44,372 nt of DNA from Nocardia cerradoensis NBRC 101014 (GCF_000308535.1 NZ_BAFW01000384.1:1-44372); one strand, 5' to 3'. Counted from the first letter of the stretch, positions 34,820 through 43,780 are shown. Made by a program: numbers and translations. Notes: generated by a model not told the origin, from the letters alone.

Positions 34820-36616
34820 ATGACACAGATCATCCCGGAGGCGTCGCACAAGAAGATCGAGCCGGATTCGCTCGTCGAAATGGCGTGGGATCCGATCACC
34901 CGGATCGTGGGCAGCCTCGGTATCTATACGAAAATCGATTTCGAGAACCGGGAAGTGGTCGAGTGCCACAGCACGTCGTCCATCTTCCGTGGCTATTCGA
35001 TATTCATGCGCGGCAAGGATCCGCGGGATGCGCACTTCATCACCAGCCGCATCTGCGGAATCTGCGGTGACAACCACGCCACCTGTTCGTGCTACTGCCA
35101 GAACATGGCCTACGGCGTGAAGCCGCCGCATCTGGGCGAGTGGATCGTCAATCTCGGCGAGGCCGCGGAATACATGTTCGACCACAACATCTTCCAGGAG
35201 AATCTGGTCGGGGTGGACTTCTGCGAGAAGATGGTCGCCGAGACCAATCCGAGCGTCCTCGACGCCGCCCGCAAGGCCGAGGCGCCGCACGCCGCGATGC
35301 ACGGCTATCGCACCATCGGCGACATCATGGAAGCGCTCAATCCCTTCACCGGCGAGTTCTATCGCGAGGCGCTACAGGTGAGCCGGTATACCCGAGAGAT
35401 GTTCTGCCTCATGGAAGGCCGGCACGTGCATCCCTCGACGCTGTATCCCGGCGGCGTCGGCACCGTCGCCACGGTCCAGTTGATGACCGACTACATGTCG
35501 CGACTGATGCGCTACGTCGAATTCATGAAGAAGGTCGTGCCGATGCACGACGACCTGTTCGACTTCTTCTACACCGCGGTGCCCGGATACGAGCGGGTCG
35601 GCCTGCGGCGCACGCTGCTGGGCTGCTGGGGTTCGTTCCAGGATCCGGAGGTCTGCAATTTCGAATACAAGGATATGGAGGACTGGGGCCGGCGGATGTT
35701 CGTGACGCCGGGGGTGGTGGTGGACGGCAAACTCGTCACCACCTCGCTGCTCGATATCAATCTCGGCATCCGAATCCTTTTGGGCAGTTCGTATTACGAC
35801 GACTGGACCGATCAGGAGATGTTCGTGAAGACCGATCCGCTGGGCAATCCGGTGGACCGGCGCCATCCGTGGAATCAGCACACCAATCCGAAGCCGCAGA
35901 AGCGCGACCTCGACGACAAGTACAGCTGGGTGATGTCACCGCGCTGGTTCGACGGCAAGGACCACCTGGCCCTCGACACCGGCGGCGGACCGCTGGCCCG
36001 GTTGTGGTCGACGGCGCTGGCCGGGCTGGTCGACATCGGCTACATCCGTTCGACCGGGCACAGCGTGCAGATCAACCTGCCCAAGACCGCCTTGAAGGGG
36101 CCGGTCGAACTGGAATGGAAGATTCCGGAGTACGGCAGCAACACCATCGAACGCGATCGTGCCCGCACCTACTTCCAGGCCTACGCGGCGGCGTGCGCAC
36201 TGCATTTCGCCGAGAAGGCGCTCACGGAGATCCGGGCCGGCCGGACCAAGACGTGGGAGCACTTCGACGTGCCGGACGAGGGGATCGGCTGCGGTTTCAC
36301 CGAGGCCGTGCGCGGTGTGCTGTCGCATCACATGGTGATCCGCGACGGCAAGATCGCGAACTACCATCCGTATCCGCCGACGCCGTGGAATGCCAATCCG
36401 CGCGACAGCTTCGGCACGCCGGGTCCCTACGAGGACGCGGTGCAGGGTCAGCCGATCTTCGAGGAGAACGACCGCGAACATTTCAAGGGCATCGACATCA
36501 TGCGCACGGTGCGCAGCTTCGATCCCTGTCTGCCCTGCGGTGTGCACATGTACCTCGGGAAGGGCACGACCCTGGACCTGGTGCATTCACCGGCACAGAT
36601 ATCGACCGCCGAATAA
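34820..36616 (+). CDS. hhyL: Group 1h [NiFe]-hydrogenase large subunit
   Basis: The 598-residue catalytic subunit is full length. The Ni-Fe site ligands are Cys79/Cys82 (RICGICGDNH, L1) and Cys570/Cys573 (DPCLPCGVH, L2). The 22 residues after His576 form the C-terminal peptide that a dedicated protease removes once the metals are in place. The whole sequence is of the atmospheric-H2-type group 1h family, coupling H2 oxidation to a respiratory acceptor through HhyS. AGGAG precedes the ATG, only 12 bases after the hhyS stop. Confidence 0.96.
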   Translation: MTQIIPEASHKKIEPDSLVEMAWDPITRIVGSLGIYTKIDFENREVVECHSTSSIFRGYSIFMRGKDPRDAHFITSRICGICGDNHATCSCYCQNMAYGVKPPHLGEWIVNLGEAAEYMFDHNIFQENLVGVDFCEKMVAETNPSVLDAARKAEAPHAAMHGYRTIGDIMEALNPFTGEFYREALQVSRYTREMFCLMEGRHVHPSTLYPGGVGTVATVQLMTDYMSRLMRYVEFMKKVVPMHDDLFDFFYTAVPGYERVGLRRTLLGCWGSFQDPEVCNFEYKDMEDWGRRMFVTPGVVVDGKLVTTSLLDINLGIRILLGSSYYDDWTDQEMFVKTDPLGNPVDRRHPWNQHTNPKPQKRDLDDKYSWVMSPRWFDGKDHLALDTGGGPLARLWSTALAGLVDIGYIRSTGHSVQINLPKTALKGPVELEWKIPEYGSNTIERDRARTYFQAYAAACALHFAEKALTEIRAGRTKTWEHFDVPDEGIGCGFTEAVRGVLSHHMVIRDGKIANYHPYPPTPWNANPRDSFGTPGPYEDAVQGQPIFEENDREHFKGIDIMRTVRSFDPCLPCGVHMYLGKGTTLDLVHSPAQISTAE

Positions 36617-36796
36617 CCGGAGATCCGGTCCCGGCGGCAGGAGGAGGCGGTATCCACGCGTCCTGACGGTGAGTCCGCGGCGACGGTCGGCGACGACCGG
36701 TGGCGCAGCGCGGGTGATCGCATCGAGACACTGCTCGATGCGAGTTCCGCGGGTGGGGCGGCGGCCCGGGAGCGGGCCGAGGCGCTGGTCGGCGAG

Positions 36797-37549
36797 GTGG
36801 TCGATCTGTACGGCGCGGGACTGCGGCGCATCCTCGCCGTCCTCGACGAGGCCACGGTGCAACGACTGCTCGCCGACGATCTGGTCGCCAGCCTGCTGCT
36901 GGTGCACGGGCTGCATCCGCACGACGTGGCGACGCGGGTCGCCGGCGCGCTCGACAGCGTGCGGCCGTATCTGGGATCGCACGGCGGCGATGTGCGCTTG
37001 CTCGAGGTCACCGCGGAGGCGGTGGTCCGGCTGGAGTTGACCGGAAGCTGCCGCAGTTGCCCGTCGTCCTCGGTGACCTTGGAACTGGCGGTGGAGGACG
37101 CCGTGCGCGCGGCCGCACCGGAGATCACCGCGATCGAAGTGGTCGCCGCGGAGGCGGCCGCCGACAGCGCGGTGTTCGCCCCGGAGACGCTGTTCGCACA
37201 CGTGCGATCCGGCGGAAACTGGATCGGCGCACCGGAATTGGCGGATCTGGCCGCCGGTGAGGTCGGCGGCTTCGCCCTCGGCGGGCTGACGGTACTCGCC
37301 TGCCGGGTCGGCGACGAGATCTACGTCTACCGCGATCACTGCCCGAACTGTGACCGGACACTGGCCGGCGCGGTTCTGCACCGCGGGATCGACGGCGACC
37401 CGGTGCTGCGCTGCCCCGGGTGCCGCGCCCATTTCGACGTCGTCCACCACGGTGCCCGCCTCGACGGGGGCGGACATCTCGAGCCGCTGCCGGTGCTGGT
37501 GCGCGACGGCGAACTGTCGGTGGCGATTCCGGTGGAGGTGGGCGGATGA
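36797..37549 (+). CDS. NifU-like / Rieske-like iron-sulfur protein of the hydrogenase cluster
   Basis: From the first ordinary start (GTG 36797) it is a 250-residue protein. A NifU-type Fe-S domain has Cys85/Cys88 in LTGSCRSCPSS. A Rieske-like domain follows with two CxxC pairs (182/185 in DHCPNCDRTL, 206/209 in RCPGCRAHFDV) where classical Rieske proteins have CxH and CxxH. Coding sequence clearly begins earlier: in frame from about 36650, codons read PDGESAATVGDDRW and DRIETLLDASSAGG, and a strong AGGAGG lies at 36639-36644, but the nearest in-frame codon is GTA, not a normal start. It likely relays electrons or repairs clusters for HhyS/L. It may be the equivalent of HhyE described in mycobacteria. 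Confidence 0.8.
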   Translation: MVDLYGAGLRRILAVLDEATVQRLLADDLVASLLLVHGLHPHDVATRVAGALDSVRPYLGSHGGDVRLLEVTAEAVVRLELTGSCRSCPSSSVTLELAVEDAVRAAAPEITAIEVVAAEAAADSAVFAPETLFAHVRSGGNWIGAPELADLAAGEVGGFALGGLTVLACRVGDEIYVYRDHCPNCDRTLAGAVLHRGIDGDPVLRCPGCRAHFDVVHHGARLDGGGHLEPLPVLVRDGELSVAIPVEVGG

Positions 37550-38187
37550 ATCCGACCGTGCGCGCACTGCGGCGCCTCGCCGCCGAACGCCCTGCGGCGC
37601 CGGCGGGGGAGCGGTGCGAGATGTGCGCGGAGGATATCGGCGCGACGCATCAGCACGTCGTCGACACCGCGAGCCGGCACATGTTGTGCGTGTGCCGGGG
37701 TTGCTATCTGCTGTTCACCGATCAGGCCGCGGCACTGCGCTACCGGGCGGTGCCGCAGCGGTACGTCTCATTCCCGGACTTCCGGATGAGCCTGCCGGAA
37801 TGGGACGGCCTCGAGATTCCGGTCGGGCTGGCCTTCTTCTTCCACAGTTCGTCGGCCGGGCGCACCGTCGCGTTCTATCCGGGACCGGCCGGGGCCACCG
37901 AATCCGAACTGCCCCTGGATAATTGGCGCGCATTCACCGAATCGCATCCGGAATTCGGCGATCTCGCCGACGATGTCGAGGCACTGCTGATCCAGGTTCC
38001 CGAGCGCGACGCCGCCGCGGCACGCTGCCTGCTGCTGCCGATCGATGCCTGCTACGAGTTCGTGGGCCGGATCCGTTTGCTGTGGCGCGGTTTCGACGGC
38101 GGCGGGGATGTGCGCGACTATGTGGCGCGATTCTTCGCCGAGACGACGGCGCGGGCCCGGGCATACGATGCGGGGGAGGCGCCGTGA
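37546..38187 (+). CDS. DUF5947 family hydrogenase-associated protein
   Basis: The 213-residue protein has a Cys-rich head, Cys24/27 (CEMC) and Cys48/50/53 (CVCRGC), which looks like a zinc or Fe-S site. It then runs through the DUF5947 block LPEWDGLEIPVGLAFFFHSS and LLLPIDACYEFVGRIRLLW. Its ATG overlaps the previous stop by 4 bases (ATGA), so it is translationally coupled. The family co-occurs with group 1h hydrogenases. The function is not established, though a cofactor or assembly role is likely. Confidence 0.8.
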   Translation: MNPTVRALRRLAAERPAAPAGERCEMCAEDIGATHQHVVDTASRHMLCVCRGCYLLFTDQAAALRYRAVPQRYVSFPDFRMSLPEWDGLEIPVGLAFFFHSSSAGRTVAFYPGPAGATESELPLDNWRAFTESHPEFGDLADDVEALLIQVPERDAAAARCLLLPIDACYEFVGRIRLLWRGFDGGGDVRDYVARFFAETTARARAYDAGEAP

Positions 38188-38831
38188 GCCCCGCCTACGC
38201 CACCACCTTCGCGGTGCTCGGCATGAAGCCCGAACCGTACACGGTCACTCCGATCCTGTCCGCGCGGATCGGAATCGCCTCCGTCGGTGACGAACCCGTG
38301 CACGCCATCGCGCTGCGCGCCCAGGTGCGCATCGAGCCGAACCGCCGGTCCTACACCGACGCCGAGAGCGCGGGACTGCTGGATCTGTTCGGCCCCCGCG
38401 ACCGCTGGGACCACACCCAGCGCTCGTTTCTCTGGATGCACTGCGCCACCACGGTTCCCGGCTTCTCCGGCGGTGCGGAAGTGGATCTGCCGATGCCGTG
38501 CACCTACGACCTCGAGGTCGCGGGATCGAAGTATCTGCACGCGTTGCGCGACGGTGAGGTGCCGCTGCTGTTCCTGTTCAGCGGGACCGTCTTCATCCGC
38601 GGCAGTAACGGTTTCGCGGTGCAGCAGATCCCCTGGGATCGCGACGACCGCTACCGGATGCCGATCTCGGTGTGGCGGGAGCTGATGGCGGCGCACTTCC
38701 CGGGCGCGGGCTGGCTGCGGCTGCACGAGGACACCCTGGCCGCGCTCGCGGCCTACAAGGGCGAGCACGGTCTGCTCGGCTTCGACGAGACGGTCGCCAG
38801 GTTGCTCGCGGGCGCGCAGGAGTCGGCGTGA
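38184..38831 (+). CDS. DUF6084 family hydrogenase-associated protein
   Basis: The 215-residue soluble protein has no transmembrane segment or Cys cluster. Recognisable blocks are ALRAQVRIEPNRRSY, DLPMPCTYDLEVAGSKYLHA and PLLFLFSGTVFIR. It appears to be a beta-rich domain followed by a helical end. GGGGGAGG precedes the GTG, and the stop of the previous gene overlaps its start by 4 bases (GTGA). I assign it to DUF6084 by its place and pattern. The function is unknown, possibly an accessory factor for the hydrogenase. Confidence 0.75.
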   Translation: MSPAYATTFAVLGMKPEPYTVTPILSARIGIASVGDEPVHAIALRAQVRIEPNRRSYTDAESAGLLDLFGPRDRWDHTQRSFLWMHCATTVPGFSGGAEVDLPMPCTYDLEVAGSKYLHALRDGEVPLLFLFSGTVFIRGSNGFAVQQIPWDRDDRYRMPISVWRELMAAHFPGAGWLRLHEDTLAALAAYKGEHGLLGFDETVARLLAGAQESA

Positions 38832-40156
38832 GTACCGCGCGATCGAGCCGAGAACGAGCCCGCGCGGTCGCCGACGCGGTGCTCTACGAGGGCTATCTGC
38901 TCTATCCGTATCGTGCCGACGCGCGAAAGAACCGGTGCCGCTGGCAATTCGGCGTCCTCGGTCCCCTCGGTGCGCACGCGTCCGGACTGGGCGAGGAATC
39001 CGAACTCACCGGGCAGATGCCGATGGCCCCGGACGGTGACCCGGTCCTGCGGTTCACGCTGCGATTCCTGCAACTGCAGCATCGCGGTGTGCACGACGCG
39101 GACGGTACCCCCGTCGCGGAGACGACCGCCGCGGGTGACACCTGGCCCGATTGGGACGAGGCCGTCGAACGGGAGATCACCGTCGGGCCGTGCGCCCCGG
39201 TCGCCATGACTGTGCCGTTCGAGATTCCGGGAGGTCGCGAGACCGAACCTCTCGCCGATCCGGCGACCGGGCCCGCGAGCATCGTGCGCACCCGCCGCCC
39301 GGTGCGCGGCGAATTCGAGCTGGCCGTCGCGACCGAGGGCGACCATCCGATCCTGAGTGTGACGGTGCGAAACACCGGGGAGCCGGCGGCCGACCGCCGC
39401 GACGCCCTGACCCGCTCGATGCTCGGTGCGCACGTGATCGCCGAGGCCACCGGCGCGGAATTCGTCTCGCTGCTGGAACCGCCGCCGGAGGCCGAATCCG
39501 CCGTGGCGCGGTGCGTCCAGCATCGCTGCTTCCCGGTGCTGGCCGGGCCGCGTGGCGACCGCGGCCTGATGCTGATCTCGCCCATCATCCTCTACGACCA
39601 TCCCGAAATCGCCGAGCAGAGCCAGGAATCGCTCTACGACGCCACCGAGATCGACGAAATCCTCACCCTGCGCGTCATGGCCATGACCGACGAGGAGAAG
39701 GCGGCCGCGCGCGCCACCGATCCGCGCGCGGCCCGCATCGTGGACAGCTGTGACGCGATGACCGCCGAGCAGATGGCGCGACTGCACGGCGTGCTGCGCG
39801 ACCCGGGCGCCGGGGAGAACCGGCTGGTGCCGGAGATCCCGCCCGGGATCGACTGGTGGGATCCGGTCGCCGACGGCGCGGTGCGGCCGGATTCGGATGC
39901 CGTGCCCATCGCCGGGACGCTGGTGCGCAAGGGCAGCCGGGTGCGGCTGCATCCGGCCCGGCGCGCCGATATCCACGACATGTTCTTCGACGGCCGCGAG
40001 GCGCGGGTCACCTCGGTGCACGCCGACGTCGACGGCCGCACCCACGTCGGTGTGGTCATCGCCGACGATCCCGGAGCCGATCTGCACGAATGGTACGGGC
40101 GTTACCTGTATTTCGATCCCGACGAACTGGAGCCGCTGGACGGACCGGGCGAGTAG
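38828..40156 (+). CDS. Unnamed 442-residue protein of the hydrogenase cluster
   Basis: I do not recognise a named family. The protein opens with VADAVLYEGYLLYPYRADARKN (first 20: VADAVLYEGYLLYPYRADAR). A beta-rich first half follows (GEFELAVATEGDHPILSVTV), with a helical middle (DEILTLRVMAMTDEEKAAA) and a tail with GSRVRLHPARRADIHDMFF and WYGRYLYFDPDELEPL. No Cys cluster, Walker or membrane segment is visible. Overlap with the upstream stop is 4 bases (GTGA). Similar unassigned genes occur in actinobacterial group 1h clusters, so it is likely part of the accessory module, not a stray gene. Confidence 0.75.
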   Translation: MSTARSSRERARAVADAVLYEGYLLYPYRADARKNRCRWQFGVLGPLGAHASGLGEESELTGQMPMAPDGDPVLRFTLRFLQLQHRGVHDADGTPVAETTAAGDTWPDWDEAVEREITVGPCAPVAMTVPFEIPGGRETEPLADPATGPASIVRTRRPVRGEFELAVATEGDHPILSVTVRNTGEPAADRRDALTRSMLGAHVIAEATGAEFVSLLEPPPEAESAVARCVQHRCFPVLAGPRGDRGLMLISPIILYDHPEIAEQSQESLYDATEIDEILTLRVMAMTDEEKAAARATDPRAARIVDSCDAMTAEQMARLHGVLRDPGAGENRLVPEIPPGIDWWDPVADGAVRPDSDAVPIAGTLVRKGSRVRLHPARRADIHDMFFDGREARVTSVHADVDGRTHVGVVIADDPGADLHEWYGRYLYFDPDELEPLDGPGE

Positions 40157-40182
40157 CGCGGCCGGAGGAAAGGACGGATGTC

Positions 40183-40302
40183 ATGGAGACGGTGGGAATG
40201 GTGGCGACGGGAGTCGTCGCGGCGGCGGTCGTCGTCGCGGCGCTGATCGGAATCCGCTCGATTCCGGATATGCGCCGCTACCTGCGAATGCGGCGGATGT
40301 GA
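40183..40302 (+). CDS. 39-residue single-pass membrane peptide (DUF6893-like)
   Basis: METVGMVATGVVAAAVVVAA begins the peptide. About residues 5-25 form one hydrophobic helix, followed by a basic end (PDMRRYLRMRRM). GGAGGAAAGGA precedes the ATG. Its stop overlaps the start of the protease gene (ATGTGA, GTG at 40299). The size and basic tail fit the tiny proteins named DUF6893 in actinobacteria. It might anchor the complex to the membrane or connect HhyS/L to its electron acceptor. Confidence 0.7.
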   Translation: METVGMVATGVVAAAVVVAALIGIRSIPDMRRYLRMRRM

Positions 40303-40775
40303 GCAGCCGGGTGCTGGTCGCCGGGATCGGCAACATCTTTCTCGGCGACGACGGATTCGGCTCCGAGGTGGTGCGGCGGATACCGCCGGACCGCGACGAG
40401 GACGTGCGGGTGGTCGACTACGGCATCCGCGGCATGCATCTGGCCTACGACCTGCTCGATGCCTGGGATGCGCTGGTCCTCGTCGACGCCGTCCCGAATC
40501 GGGGCGCGGCGGGGCGCATCGAGGTGATGCGCGCCGAACCCGGCCAGGAGGCGCCGGCCGGTCTGGACGCCCACGGAATGGATCCGGCGGCGGTGTTCGC
40601 CGGGGTCCGGGCGCTCGGCGGGGTGGTGCCGCCCACCGTGGTCGTCGGCTGTCAGGTGTTGTCGACCGATGAGGGAATCGGCCTGTCCGCACCGGTGGCG
40701 GCCGCCGTCGACGAGGGCGCCGCGACCGTGGCGCGGGTGGTCGCGCAGCTGCGGATGTCGCGAACGGAGGTGTGA
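40299..40775 (+). CDS. Hydrogenase maturation endopeptidase (HybD/HyaD-type)
   Basis: The 158-residue nickel-dependent protease removes the C-terminal peptide of HhyL. The three family Ni ligands map to Asp18 (LGDDGFG), Asp63 (VLVDAV) and His92 (DAHGM). The opening VLVAGIGNIFLGDDGFG is typical. GTG overlaps the stop of the membrane peptide. The next gene, hypC, begins 2 bases after its stop. Confidence 0.92.
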   Translation: MSSRVLVAGIGNIFLGDDGFGSEVVRRIPPDRDEDVRVVDYGIRGMHLAYDLLDAWDALVLVDAVPNRGAAGRIEVMRAEPGQEAPAGLDAHGMDPAAVFAGVRALGGVVPPTVVVGCQVLSTDEGIGLSAPVAAAVDEGAATVARVVAQLRMSRTEV

Positions 40776-40777
40776 TC

Positions 40778-41017
40778 GTGTGCCTCGGAATTCCGGGCCG
40801 GGTCGTGGAGATCGTCGACGGCTACGGCGGACAGCTGGCGCTGGTCGACGTCTCCGGCGCCGAGCGCAAGGTGAATATCGGCCTGCTGGAAGACGATCCG
40901 GTGGTACCGGGGGACTGGGTGATCATCCACATGGGCCTCGCCGTCGAGCGCACCGACGAGGCGGGCGCCCGCGAGGCGCTCGCCGGACTGCGACTGCTGA
41001 GCCGAGGCGAACCGTGA
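40778..41017 (+). CDS. hypC: Hydrogenase maturation chaperone HypC, first copy
   Basis: The 79-residue HypC begins VCLGIPGRVVEI. Cys2 is the residue that carries the Fe(CN)2CO intermediate, so the GTG at 40778 (giving Cys as residue 2) is preferred over an in-frame GTG at 40772. GGAGG lies 5 bases upstream. The core ALVDVSGAERKVNIGLL and the closing VIIHMGLAVERTDE are complete. Two HypC copies occur in this cluster. This is the short, standard-size one. Confidence 0.93.
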   Translation: MCLGIPGRVVEIVDGYGGQLALVDVSGAERKVNIGLLEDDPVVPGDWVIIHMGLAVERTDEAGAREALAGLRLLSRGEP

Positions 41018-43428
41018 GTACCGAGGCGGGCCGAGTAGCGGGCACCGAGGCGGGCCGAGCGGTGGGCACCGAGGCGGGCCGAGCGGTGGATACCGAGGCG
41101 GGCCGAACGGCAGGCACCGAGGCGGGCCGAGCAGTGGATACCGAAGCGGCGGTAACCGGCGGCGGCCGCGTTCGTTGCCGGTTGGTGGTGCGCGGTGTGG
41201 TGCAGGGTGTCGGGTTCCGGCCCTTCGTCTACAGCACCGCCGCCGAACTCGCGTTGACCGGCAGTGTCGGCAACGACAGCGACGGGGTGATCGTCGACAT
41301 CGAGGGAACACCGCGGGCGCTGGCCGAATTCATCGATCGGGTGCGCCGCCGTCCGCCACCGCTGGCGGTGGTCGACTCCGTCGAGCGCACCGATCTTCCG
41401 GTGCGCGGCGGCACCGGATTCCATATCGCCGGCACGACCCACGGCGGCGGTCGCACCCTGGCCTCGCCCGATGTGGCGATCTGCGCCGACTGTGCGCGGG
41501 AGCTGGCCGATCCGGCCGACCGCCGCTATCGGCATCCGTTCGTCACCTGCACCAATTGCGGCCCGCGCTTCACGATCATCGCGAGTCTGCCCTACGACCG
41601 TGAGCGGACCTCGATGGCCGATTTCGCGATGTGCGAGCACTGCGCGCGCGAGTATCACGATCCCGCCGACCGTCGTTTCCACGCTCAGCCGATCGCCTGC
41701 CCCGACTGCGGGCCCACCCTGCGCTTCTCCGGTCCCGGAACCGGTGACCCGGTGGCCGCCGCGCGAAAGATGTTGCGCGCGGGCGCAATCGTGGCGGTCA
41801 AGGGCATCGGCGGCTATCACCTGGCCTGCGCCGCCGACGACGAGAGGGCGGTGACGCGGCTGCGCGCCCGCAAACGGCGCGGCGCGAAACCCTTCGCCGT
41901 CATGGTCGCCGATCTCGCCGCGGCCCGCACCCTCGCGCGGGTCGACGCGGCCGCCGCGGCGGTGCTGAGCGGGCCACAGCGGCCGATCGTGCTGCTGCCG
42001 CGCGGTGAGCGAGCAGTAGCGGAATCGGTGGCGCCGGGGCTTCGCGAGCTCGGGGTGATGCTGGCCTACACCCCGCTGCATCTGCTGCTGTTCGGACTGC
42101 CCGGCGACCCGCCCGGACCGCTCGCGCTGGTGATGACGTCGGCCAATCTCGGCGGCGAACCCCTGTGCTACACCGACGAGGACGCCGCGCGACGTCTGCC
42201 GGAGCTGGCCGACGCCGTGCTGGACCACGACCGCCGCATCCTGGTGCCCTGCGACGATTCGGTGGTCCGGCTCGTCGACGGCATCGAACTACCGATCCGG
42301 CGCTCCCGGGGGTACGCGCCGCTGCCGCTGGCGTTGCCGCAGGAGTCGGCGCCCGTCCTCGCGGTCGGCGCGGATGTGAAGAACACCTGCGCGGTCGCCG
42401 AGGGCCGGTATGCGTGGCTGAGTCAGCACATCGGCGATATGGACGATCTCGCGACGCTGCGCGCCTTCGGCGCCGCCGAACGTCATCTGGAGGAACTGAC
42501 GGGCGTGCGCCCGGCGCAGCTGGCGGTCGACGCCCATCCCGGCTACCGGTCCAGCGCCTGGGCGCGGCGCGCCGCGGCCGGGCGGCCGGTACACAGCGTG
42601 CAGCATCATCACGCCCACATCGCGGCGGTGATGGGGGAGCACGGCCTGCCCGGATCGTCGACCGTCCTCGGAATCGCTTTCGATGGAACGGGTTTCGGGC
42701 CAGACGGCGCGATCTGGGGCGGTGAGGTGCTCGCCGCCGGCTACAAGGGTTTCCGCCGCCTGGCACATCTGGACTACGTCCCCCTACCGGGCGGTGACGC
42801 CAGTGTGCACCGGCCCTACCGGATGGCGCTGGCTCATCTGCACGCCGCCGGCATCGCGTGGGAGGAGTCCATCGCCTCGGTCGCGGCCTGCCCGCCCGCC
42901 GAGCGCCGGGTTCTCGCCCACCAACTCGGCACCGGCCTGGGCTGCGTCCCGACCTCGAGCATGGGGCGGCTGTTCGACGCGGTGGCGTCGCTGGCCGGTG
43001 TGCGCCACGTGGTGGACTACGAGGCGCAGGCCGCCATCGAACTGGAGGCCCGCTCGCGGGACGCGGACCCCGGGCACGGCTACCGATTCGCGCTCGGCGC
43101 TGCGGATCCAGACGGGGCCGTGCGGATGGATCCGGCTCCGGTACTGGCCGCGGTGCTCGCCGACCTCGCGGCAGGCGCCGGTGCGGATCTCGTCGGCGCG
43201 CGCTTCCACGCCGCGGTCGCCGAACTCGTCGTCGCACTGGCGCGCCGATTCGGTGAACCGGGTGTGCCGGTGGCTCTGTCCGGTGGCGTGTTCCAGAACG
43301 CGCTGCTGCTCTCGCTCTCGCGAAACCGGCTGCGGGACGAGGGCTTTCAGGTCATCACTCATCACAGAGTGCCACCCAACGACGGCGGCCTGGCATTCGG
43401 GCAGCTGCTCGCCGCCGGGGCTCGATGA
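41014..43428 (+). CDS. hypF: Carbamoyltransferase HypF
   Basis: The 804-residue protein makes the thiocyanate on HypE that becomes the CN ligands. After an unusual repeat-built N-terminus (residues 3-45) come the acylphosphatase domain (RLVVRGVVQGVGFRPFV, about 56-72), two zinc fingers (CADCARELA, CTNCGPRF; CEHCARE, CPDCGPTL), a YrdC-like domain (VKGIGGYHLACAADDERAV) and a Kae1-like domain (HHHAHIAAV, AFDGTGFGPDGAIWGGEV, SGGVFQNALLL). The GTG overlaps the hypC stop. The N-terminal repeats are not part of the usual protein. Confidence 0.94.
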   Translation: MSTEAGRVAGTEAGRAVGTEAGRAVDTEAGRTAGTEAGRAVDTEAAVTGGGRVRCRLVVRGVVQGVGFRPFVYSTAAELALTGSVGNDSDGVIVDIEGTPRALAEFIDRVRRRPPPLAVVDSVERTDLPVRGGTGFHIAGTTHGGGRTLASPDVAICADCARELADPADRRYRHPFVTCTNCGPRFTIIASLPYDRERTSMADFAMCEHCAREYHDPADRRFHAQPIACPDCGPTLRFSGPGTGDPVAAARKMLRAGAIVAVKGIGGYHLACAADDERAVTRLRARKRRGAKPFAVMVADLAAARTLARVDAAAAAVLSGPQRPIVLLPRGERAVAESVAPGLRELGVMLAYTPLHLLLFGLPGDPPGPLALVMTSANLGGEPLCYTDEDAARRLPELADAVLDHDRRILVPCDDSVVRLVDGIELPIRRSRGYAPLPLALPQESAPVLAVGADVKNTCAVAEGRYAWLSQHIGDMDDLATLRAFGAAERHLEELTGVRPAQLAVDAHPGYRSSAWARRAAAGRPVHSVQHHHAHIAAVMGEHGLPGSSTVLGIAFDGTGFGPDGAIWGGEVLAAGYKGFRRLAHLDYVPLPGGDASVHRPYRMALAHLHAAGIAWEESIASVAACPPAERRVLAHQLGTGLGCVPTSSMGRLFDAVASLAGVRHVVDYEAQAAIELEARSRDADPGHGYRFALGAADPDGAVRMDPAPVLAAVLADLAAGAGADLVGARFHAAVAELVVALARRFGEPGVPVALSGGVFQNALLLSLSRNRLRDEGFQVITHHRVPPNDGGLAFGQLLAAGAR
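41020..41151 (+). repeat. 24-bp tandem repeat in the 5' end of hypF
   Basis: Five full copies (41020, 41044, 41068, 41092, 41116) and a partial sixth share ACCGAGGCGGGCCGA at their head, each coding TEAGR plus three variable residues such as AVG or AVD. The translated array is 5.5 copies of an 8-residue unit right after VS. It is a minisatellite that may vary between strains. Confidence 0.85.
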
Positions 43429-43448
43429 GCGAAAGGAAGGAACCGATC

Positions 43449-43780
43449 ATGTGCCTGGCAGTCCCGGGGAAGGTGCTCGACCTGTACGAGCGCGACGGCA
43501 CGCTGATGTCGGTGGTCGACTTCGGCGGTGTCCACAAAGACGTATGCCTGCAATACATTCCGGATGCCGCGGTCGGCGACTACGTCGTCGTGCACGTCGG
43601 ATTCGCCATTCAGCGGCTCGACGAGGAATCGGCGCTGGCCACCCTGGCCGAATTCGAGCATCTCGGTGTACTGAACGAGGAATTCGGCGACGGTTTCGCC
43701 ATCGCCGCCCGGCAGTCCGGCCTTCCCGATCCGACCTCCGGCGCACCGTCGGAGCCCGCTCCCGACGACGAGGTGAACCG

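Noticed and set aside
42900..43256. Long arginine-rich frames opposite or inside hypF
   Set aside because: They are shadows of hypF, with low-complexity Arg/Pro composition and no start signal or family match.
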